64,000 nucleotides of DNA from Vibrio tubiashii ATCC 19109 (GTDB lineage Bacteria; Pseudomonadota; Gammaproteobacteria; Enterobacterales; Vibrionaceae), in contig NZ_CP009354.1 in assembly GCF_000772105.1 (NCBI RefSeq), positions 3,038,001-3,102,000 on the forward strand, in the 5' to 3' direction. Shown in pieces: positions 58,581 to 64,000 of this stretch. The notes below the pieces were generated by a model. That model worked only from the letters and a program-made list of their open reading frames with translations, had not been told where the DNA came from and did no database searches. Position numbers and translations under genes: made by a program. Positions within the stretch are counted from its first letter, which is position 1; each line of letters starts with the position of its first letter.

Positions 58581-58852
58581 CTCTTTCCAACTCGGCGTGT
58601 GATGTTTGTCTCACTCCGTGTCGGTGAGGCGGCATTATAGGGAGGTCTGAGAGGAAGACAAGTGTTTTTTTTGAAATTAATTTCTGTTTGGTTAAAAACA
58701 AATCAAAACCCTGAAAATAGAATAAAATTTCAACATTTGAGTCATGTCACACCAATACGTTGGAAAAACTACAACCATATACGTAAGATCCATGTGTCTA
58801 TTTTGTTAACGGTAGACCTATTTTTTCTTAAACCTAAAAGTTGTATTCCAAT

Positions 58853-59302
58853 ATGAGTTCAAACAAATCGACCTTAATGATTGTCGCCTTAGCTGTTTTG
58901 GGCGGAATCATCTTTTCGCAGGTAGCAATCTCTCCTGCTTTAAGTTTTGTTCTGGGTGTTTTTGCTTCCGCTTTTATTCTTAAACTTTCCAACACCAATA
59001 TTGAGCAAGACCAATCAAACGATCCATCAACTAAAACACTTTATGTAGGTAACTTGCCTTATAAGGCTAATGAATCTCACGTGAAAGAGCTGTTTGCCAA
59101 ACACGGTGAAGTTTTTGCTGTTCGCTTAATGAAAGATAAACGAACAGGTAAAAGAAGAGGCTTTGGTTTTGTTGTGATGGCCGCTGCGGACGCGCAACCT
59201 GCAATAGAGGCACTTAATGAAAAGGATTATATGCAGCGCACATTGAAAGTTCGTATCGCTAACGATCCTAAATCTCAATCGGATAATATTGAACAGGGCT
59301 AA
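58853..59302 (+). CDS. Membrane-anchored RRM-domain RNA-binding protein
   Basis: 149 residues. Two hydrophobic segments (about 8-24 and 28-44) form a hairpin in the inner membrane. A short polar linker follows, then one RRM with RNP2 LYVGNL (63-68) and RNP1 KRRGFGFV (100-107), both intact, so RNA binding is likely. The RRM continues to about residue 137. Small single-RRM proteins are found in many marine gammaproteobacteria; the membrane hairpin implies RNA binding at the membrane. Function unknown. An in-frame TTG 4 codons earlier is less likely as start. The 3' end overlaps convergent murI by 35 nt. Confidence 0.85.
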   Translation: MSSNKSTLMIVALAVLGGIIFSQVAISPALSFVLGVFASAFILKLSNTNIEQDQSNDPSTKTLYVGNLPYKANESHVKELFAKHGEVFAVRLMKDKRTGKRRGFGFVVMAAADAQPAIEALNEKDYMQRTLKVRIANDPKSQSDNIEQG

Positions 59303-60068
59303 AACCAAGTTCATGTAATGCGATGTTCAGCGCTCCCTCTTCCCAAGGGGGAGCACTTGAGAAAATCTCTCTTGTTCCGCTCCCATCTAACCCTGCACTC
59401 ACTTTATCTTTCAACAAGTCCATCACTCGACGAGCAATCGCCTCTCCTGAATCCACCAGCGCCACATTGCCAGAAAGCACCTGCTGTATTTCTTGTTTAA
59501 TCAGGGGAAAATGGGTACAGCCTAATACGGCGACATCAACCTTGTTGTCGATTGGAGTGAGAATTTGCTTTAACTCCGCAAGATCGATCGGTTTACCACG
59601 CAGCTTTTCTTCAGCCATATCCACCAAACGAGTAGAACCTAGTAGCTCTACAGGCTTGCTTTGCGAGAAATCACGGATCAAGTCATGGGTATAAGGACGA
59701 GTTATCGTCGCCGGAGTGGCAATCAGCCCAACTGCTTTGTTAGCAAGACTCGACGCGGGCTTAATGGCAGGTACCACTCCAACAACGGGAACGGATAGCT
59801 TGGCACGTAGCGTGGGTAGAACAATGGTACTGGCAGTATTGCAGGCAATTACAACCAAATCGATTTGATGCTCTTCAACTAAAGAGGAAACCAACGTATT
59901 AACACGAGCAATAAGCGTCTCATGTTCTAGCTCACCATAAGGATAAGCGGCGTTGTCAAAGATATAGAGGTAATCAAGCTGAGGTAATTTTGCCTGTATC
60001 TCTTTATACACAGACAGACCACCGACACCAGAGTCAAAGATTAAGATTTTTGCTTGTTGCTTGGACAC
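59268..60068 (-). CDS. murI: Glutamate racemase
   Basis: Makes D-glutamate for peptidoglycan. The 266 residues show the catalytic motifs: FDSGVGG (Asp12-Ser13), VIACNTAST (Cys76) and LGCTHFPLI (Cys184, the second proton-transfer cysteine). It ends inside the 3' end of the convergent RRM gene. It lies between a DUF71 gene and rrn operon 2; in E. coli murI likewise sits between btuB and rrnB. Confidence 0.96.
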   Translation of the reverse strand: MSKQQAKILIFDSGVGGLSVYKEIQAKLPQLDYLYIFDNAAYPYGELEHETLIARVNTLVSSLVEEHQIDLVVIACNTASTIVLPTLRAKLSVPVVGVVPAIKPASSLANKAVGLIATPATITRPYTHDLIRDFSQSKPVELLGSTRLVDMAEEKLRGKPIDLAELKQILTPIDNKVDVAVLGCTHFPLIKQEIQQVLSGNVALVDSGEAIARRVMDLLKDKVSAGLDGSGTREIFSSAPPWEEGALNIALHELGFSPVQYYPIEI

Positions 60069-60114
60069 TTGATTTGCTCATTACTTTACGACTTGGCAAT
60101 GATACTCGCTGTGG

Positions 60115-60786
60115 CTATTTTGGCAAACATTGCGCTTGATAACGTTGATGAGTAAAACGCTCTCCTCGCTCCTGATGAGTTAGCTTTAGCTCAATCTTAC
60201 CTTTATAGCTGCGAGTCTCTGTTACCAGTGTATGGAACTCTCCATCTTCACCACAAAGGTCAACACCATTTGGTAAGCTATCGAGAAAGGATTGGCTATA
60301 CCACTTGCCACAGTAGTCAGACGTTAATGCATTACCATCTGTTGTCACAACCAAGGTTTTAATTCCTCGTTGGAGAATCTCTTGCGCTAAGTCTTCACTT
60401 CGCTGCCCTAATAGAGGAAACACACACTCCCATCCGGCAGGCTCTATAAAGCTACGACGATAGGCTTCAATCCCATTACAGAACATATCGCCAAACGCGA
60501 CGCCATCAATCGCAAGGCCGCTCTCTTTTAACGCCTTAATAATCGTCGATTGATAAACTTCATTGGATGGAAAAGCTTGCGGCATTTCGATCTTAATTAA
60601 CGGTAACCCAAGTAGCTCCGCCTGCATATCAAGCACAGGAACAGGGGTCGCTTGAAAAGGGACTTCATCTTTGACATAGGTCGTATATAGACCCACCACT
60701 TGATACTCTTCGCTTTCAATCAACCTTTCTAGGGTCAAAGTCGAATCTTTGCCGCTCGACCAGCTAATAATGATGTTCTTTTTCAT
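60115..60786 (-). CDS. DUF71/COG2102 PP-loop ATPase, B12-associated type
   Basis: 223 residues of the adenine nucleotide alpha-hydrolase fold. The N-terminal PP-loop is ISWSSGKDSTLTLERL (SSGKDS at 10-15), and the family segment GDMFCNGIEAYRR and the C-terminal EDGEFHTLV (in GEDGEFHTLVTET) match DUF71. In archaea and eukaryotes this family includes diphthine-ammonia ligase. A bacterial subgroup found with B12 genes was proposed from comparative genomics to act in B12 salvage, possibly amidating a corrin precursor. Here it is 53 nt downstream of btuB on the same strand and so likely under the same cobalamin riboswitch. A GCCGCCCGAAGGCGG-type hairpin lies in that short gap (60810-60830). Confidence 0.88.
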   Translation of the reverse strand: MKKNIIISWSSGKDSTLTLERLIESEEYQVVGLYTTYVKDEVPFQATPVPVLDMQAELLGLPLIKIEMPQAFPSNEVYQSTIIKALKESGLAIDGVAFGDMFCNGIEAYRRSFIEPAGWECVFPLLGQRSEDLAQEILQRGIKTLVVTTDGNALTSDYCGKWYSQSFLDSLPNGVDLCGEDGEFHTLVTETRSYKGKIELKLTHQERGERFTHQRYQAQCLPK

Positions 60787-60839
60787 AGTTTGCTTATATA
60801 GATAAATAAAAACCGCCCGAAGGCGGTTTGAGAAAGCTA

Positions 60840-62660
60840 CTAGAATTTGTAGCTCATACTTACGTACACCGTACGACCGGGAGCGGTATAATCTTTCGCT
60901 GTTTCATATTTTTCATCAAACAGGTTGTCAACTCGCCCTTTAAGCTGAAGTGTATCTGAAACCCAATAGGTCATAGCTAGATCCCACAGATTTACGGCTG
61001 GCAGATACTCTTCATTAGAGCTGACTGTAGTAGGTAGATTTAAGCGCTTGCCTAGGTACATATATGTCAATGAAGCATCGACATCACCAAACGAAGCCTG
61101 ACCAATCCACTTCACATTTTCTTTAGCACGGCGAGCTAATTGAACACCTTTTTCGTCTTCATGCTTCTTGTACTCTAGAACTAGGTTATGAGAAAGAAAG
61201 CCGGTCTCAAACTGAGCATCAAACTCAATACCTCGAATACGAGCATCTACATTTTGTGAGCTAATATCTTGATACCAAATGATTAAGTTATCTACCTTGT
61301 TGTCATAAACCGAAGCATTCCAGCGCCAAGTATCGTAGCTTGCAACGAAGCCAATTTCGGCATTTTTGGACTCTTCGGGGTTCAATGATGAGTTTTCTCC
61401 AAGAGAAGTATAACTCGGCGCTTTAAATGCGGTGCCATAGCTTGCTTTCACAAGATATTGCTCTGTTAAATGATACCCCCCTGCGATAGACCAAGTACTT
61501 TGGTTACCGTAACGATCATGCTTATCTACACGCGCATTTGCCTCAACTACAGCTTTCCCAAACGAGTGAGATCCAGAAGCATAGAGCCCTGTAGTATCAC
61601 GGGTTTCACCAGCAAAATCGTTTTTTCCATTGGTACCGTATTGATAAAGGGCGCCATCGCGCATGTGCTCACGTCGCCAATCAATACCACCACCGAGTGA
61701 AGTTGTCTCATTTAGTTGATAAAGGTTCGCCCATTGAGCTGTTGTTAAATCAACAATAGATTGCGTTTTCGCACCATTCTTACCTTCACTATTTGAATAG
61801 TCATAGCTTTTAGTAACTTGATGATTTGCTAGTATAGATGATTGAAGTGCGCCAGAATTGTATTCTAATGTCGCTGCTACGTTCTGGTTATCTGTAAATG
61901 AGTTTTTCTTGGTACCAAATGAATCATACTCAGCATGACTGTCAAACCATAGTGCTGATACATAGGCCTTTAGAGAATCGTTAATTATTTTCTCGTACCC
62001 AGCAATAATGTTTTTGCCTTCGTATCCATAACTATCATTGGTCGTAGGTTTGAACGCGTAGCCATCCGAGCTCTCAAAAGCACCACCTAACATTAAACTC
62101 GACGAATCAGAAATTTTTGTTTTTACTGAACCACTTGCTTCTTTGTAATTGTTACTACCGGCCCCAACATTGACACTTTGACGTTCTTCAACATCAGAGA
62201 CCCGAGTAATAATATTGATAACACCACCAACCGCATCCGAGCCATAGCGAGCTGCTTGTGGACCACGTAGCACCTCTAATCTTTCAACAATACCAATTGG
62301 TAGTTTGTTAAGCGTCACTCCACCAGCAGATGAGTTGATACGAACACCATCTAGGAGCACAAGAGCGTGGTTACTATTGGTTCCGCGAATAAAAATTGAA
62401 GCACTTTGACCTCGCCCACCATACTGTTGGTATTCGATGCCAGGTAAACGTTTCAGTACATCAATCAAGCTCTTCGCTTGAAGTTGTTCAATTTCTTCAC
62501 GTGTCACAACACTCACTGGTGCTAGTACTGAATCTACAGACTGCTCAAAGCGGTTTGCAGTGACCACCATAGTTTCATCAGAAGATGCTTCTTGGGCGTA
62601 AGAAAGGGAGGCGTGCGGAAGTAGCGATGCCACGGCAATCGCTAGAATAGATCGGTTCAT
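60840..62660 (-). CDS. btuB: TonB-dependent vitamin B12 receptor BtuB
   Basis: Outer-membrane 22-strand receptor for cobalamin. The 606 residues have a signal peptide (MNRSILAIAVASLLPHASLSYA), TonB box ETMVVTAN, a plug domain (SVVTREEIEQLQAKSLIDVL; key motif IFIRGTNSNHALVLLDGVRI) and a barrel ending VSMSYKF with terminal Phe. A longer frame exists, but I chose ATG 62660, as it starts the signal peptide. The preceding riboswitch places it under B12 repression. It is divergent from trmA, as in E. coli. Confidence 0.96.
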   Translation of the reverse strand: MNRSILAIAVASLLPHASLSYAQEASSDETMVVTANRFEQSVDSVLAPVSVVTREEIEQLQAKSLIDVLKRLPGIEYQQYGGRGQSASIFIRGTNSNHALVLLDGVRINSSAGGVTLNKLPIGIVERLEVLRGPQAARYGSDAVGGVINIITRVSDVEERQSVNVGAGSNNYKEASGSVKTKISDSSSLMLGGAFESSDGYAFKPTTNDSYGYEGKNIIAGYEKIINDSLKAYVSALWFDSHAEYDSFGTKKNSFTDNQNVAATLEYNSGALQSSILANHQVTKSYDYSNSEGKNGAKTQSIVDLTTAQWANLYQLNETTSLGGGIDWRREHMRDGALYQYGTNGKNDFAGETRDTTGLYASGSHSFGKAVVEANARVDKHDRYGNQSTWSIAGGYHLTEQYLVKASYGTAFKAPSYTSLGENSSLNPEESKNAEIGFVASYDTWRWNASVYDNKVDNLIIWYQDISSQNVDARIRGIEFDAQFETGFLSHNLVLEYKKHEDEKGVQLARRAKENVKWIGQASFGDVDASLTYMYLGKRLNLPTTVSSNEEYLPAVNLWDLAMTYWVSDTLQLKGRVDNLFDEKYETAKDYTAPGRTVYVSMSYKF

Positions 62661-62727
62661 TTTTATAATCCTAAATCGCGTAAGTCCTACCGAGCATGGA
62701 GCGCTTGCTTCCAGTACCACTGCTCAG

Positions 62728-62905
62728 CTGCTGGCAGGTCTTCGGACTTAAGAGCTCGGCATTGCCACCTACTCACTCGACTTCCCACATAGTCCTCTAT
62801 GCAGTGTCATTTGAGTTTTCGTTCTCTTTTACCGCTGCGCGTCAGTTCTGGATTTACACCAGATTCCCTTTTCAGCCATCTATACATCTAGAAAGCACCA
62901 GCTAG
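62728..62905 (-). promoter_or_regulatory. Cobalamin riboswitch (B12 element) upstream of btuB
   Basis: Read on the minus strand, the conserved landmarks appear in order: GGGAATCTGGTGTAAATCC, GACGCGCAGCGG, CACTG, GGGAAGTCGAGTGAGTAGG, GCCGAG and AGTCCGAAGACCTGCC. The P1 stem can form between 62898-62903 (accagc) and 62730-62735 (gctggc). The btuB start is about 70 nt downstream, and no classic terminator is visible between them, so translational control is more likely. The remaining gap 62906-63116 shows no gene. Confidence 0.93.
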
Positions 62906-63116
62906 GCGCAGATGTTATTAAGCTATGGATTATTTGTCCAGAGCAGATTTGGGATTTATATCTATATGATATAGCGAGTTGCACCACCAAAGTGCGATTT
63001 ACACACTATCTTTAAGGCATTGGTGGGACAAGACTGGACATAGCGCTGAGATTGAATAAAATCTGCGCTCTTAAATTAAATACAACCTCGACAGGTTCCA
63101 ACCTAAGGCAATAATC

Positions 63117-64000
63117 ATGGCGACTCTTGATGTAAACCCGCAACGCTACCAAGAACAACTGGCTGAGAAGATCGACCGTCTCAATGAGATGTTCGCGCCT
63201 TACCAAGTACCTGAGTTGGAAGTATTTGAATCTCCAGAGCAACACTACCGTATGCGTGCAGAATTTCGCGTTTGGCATGAAGGTGAAGACCTTTATTACA
63301 TCATGTTCAACCAAGAGACTCGCGAGAAGTACCGTGTCGATCAGTTCCCTGCGGCAAGCCGTTTAATTAATGACTTAATGCCATTGCTTGTTGATGCAAT
63401 GAAAGACAATGACTCATTGCGCCGTAAGCTATTCCAAGTTGACTTCCTTTCTACGCTAAGCGGAGAAATCTTAGTGTCGCTGCTTTACCATCGTCAGCTT
63501 GATGAGGAATGGACTGACAATGCGAAAGCGTTAAAGCAACGTTTGAATGATGAAGGCTTTAACCTCAACATTATCGGTCGCGCACGCAAGATGAAGATTG
63601 TTCTCGATCGCGACTACGTGATTGAAAAGCTCGATGTTAACGGTAAGCCATACATTTACCAGCAAGTAGAAAACAGCTTTACTCAACCAAATGGTAAGGT
63701 TGCCGAGAAGATGCTGGAGTGGGCGGTAGACTGCACTCAAGACAGCACGGGTGATCTACTTGAGCTTTATTGTGGTAACGGAAACTTCTCGCTTGCTCTG
63801 GCACAAAACTTTGATCGCGTACTCGCAACAGAGCTGGCTAAACCTTCTGTTGTATCAGCGCAATACAATATTGCAGCCAACAAGATTGATAACGTGCAGA
63901 TCCTACGCCTTTCAGCAGAGGAGTTTACTGAAGCGATTGAAGGCAAGCGCGAGTTCCGTCGCCTGCAGGATGCGGGTGTCGACCTTAAGAGCTACAACTG
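63117..64000 (+). CDS. trmA: tRNA (uracil(54)-C5)-methyltransferase TrmA (3' end cut off)
   Basis: SAM-dependent enzyme that makes ribothymidine-54 in the T-loop of tRNA. The frame opens at ATG 63117 with CTAAGG upstream and stays open to the window end (294 codons). It begins [19 protein letters not shown]. The segment FEVDFL-type ([20 protein letters not shown]), the SAM motif [16 protein letters not shown] and [18 protein letters not shown] are typical of TrmA. The catalytic Cys motif lies beyond the window. It is divergent from btuB as in E. coli. Confidence 0.96.
   Translation, partial: MATLDVNPQRYQEQLAEKIDRLNEMFAPYQVPELEVFESPEQHYRMRAEFRVWHEGEDLYYIMFNQETREKYRVDQFPAASRLINDLMPLLVDAMKDNDSLRRKLFQVDFLSTLSGEILVSLLYHRQLDEEWTDNAKALKQRLNDEGFNLNIIGRARKMKIVLDRDYVIEKLDVNGKPYIYQQVENSFTQPNGKVAEKMLEWAVDCTQDSTGDLLELYCGNGNFSLALAQNFDRVLATELAKPSVVSAQYNIAANKIDNVQILRLSAEEFTEAIEGKREFRRLQDAGVDLKSYN

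Noticed and set aside
58465..58856. ORFs in the rrn operon 2 promoter region
   Set aside because: They overlap the -35/-10 elements and leader, with low-complexity sequence and no ribosome binding site.

Overview
The window is chromosomal DNA from a gammaproteobacterium, almost certainly a Vibrio. The evidence is AphA (the low-cell-density quorum-sensing regulator), a hybrid peroxiredoxin-glutaredoxin, an ArgH carrying a C-terminal GNAT domain, a DUF3624 protein, and vibrio-type rrn operons. The species cannot be named from sequence reading alone. Most of the gene content matches the E. coli 80-95 min region in rearranged blocks: argCBGH/argE-ppc; yibN-secB-gpsA-cysE; epmA/frdABCD; hslUV-ftsN-cytR-priA-rpmE-metJ/metBL-metF-zapB-glpX; rrn(Glu)-murI-btuB-trmA.

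Layout. 1-1332: peroxide defence (Prx-Grx, 5' end outside the window), a RidA-family protein and a DUF3624 protein. 1636-8198: arginine biosynthesis (argC-B-G-H leftward, argE rightward) with ArgR-like sites. 8563-12159: ppc, then aphA behind a long leader with a convincing Qrr sRNA pairing site. 12334-15481: cysE, gpsA, secB, yibN. 15616-24746: a surface-polysaccharide export module (Wzz-type protein, six-repeat SLBB export protein and Wzi-like protein leftward; yjbEFGH-like genes rightward) with no glycosyltransferases. 24787-31199: epmA, frdABCD and a BCCT transporter. 31477-38488: hslUV, ftsN, cytR, priA, rpmE. 38745-47028: maeB, the methionine regulon metJ/metBL/metF with tandem MET boxes, zapB, glpX. 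47568-58298: two tandem rrn operons, both leftward, one with tRNA-Ala/Ile in the spacer and tRNA-Asp at the end, the other with tRNA-Glu. 58853-64000: a membrane-anchored RRM protein, murI, a DUF71-type PP-loop protein, btuB under a cobalamin riboswitch, and the start of trmA.

The most unusual structure is a dispersed family of four intergenic elements (about 8210-8378, 12212-12327, 33484-33704, 47101-47369). Each holds a perfect tandem array of an 8-bp unit (5, 7, 9 and 13 copies). The unit differs between loci but fits one pattern, CTRGAKAR. Each array is followed by a related sequence that ends in short GGRC-NNN-GYCC hairpins. Two of the elements have terminal inverted repeats, so the family looks like a small non-coding mobile element with an embedded minisatellite. 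I do not recognise it as ERIC, REP or VCR.

Other points of note: compensated stem differences between the two rrn copies, a sigma-32-type promoter at hslVU, PurR-like boxes before glpX and cytR, a transcription terminator between yjbE and yjbF, and the DUF71 gene next to btuB, which fits its predicted role in B12 salvage.
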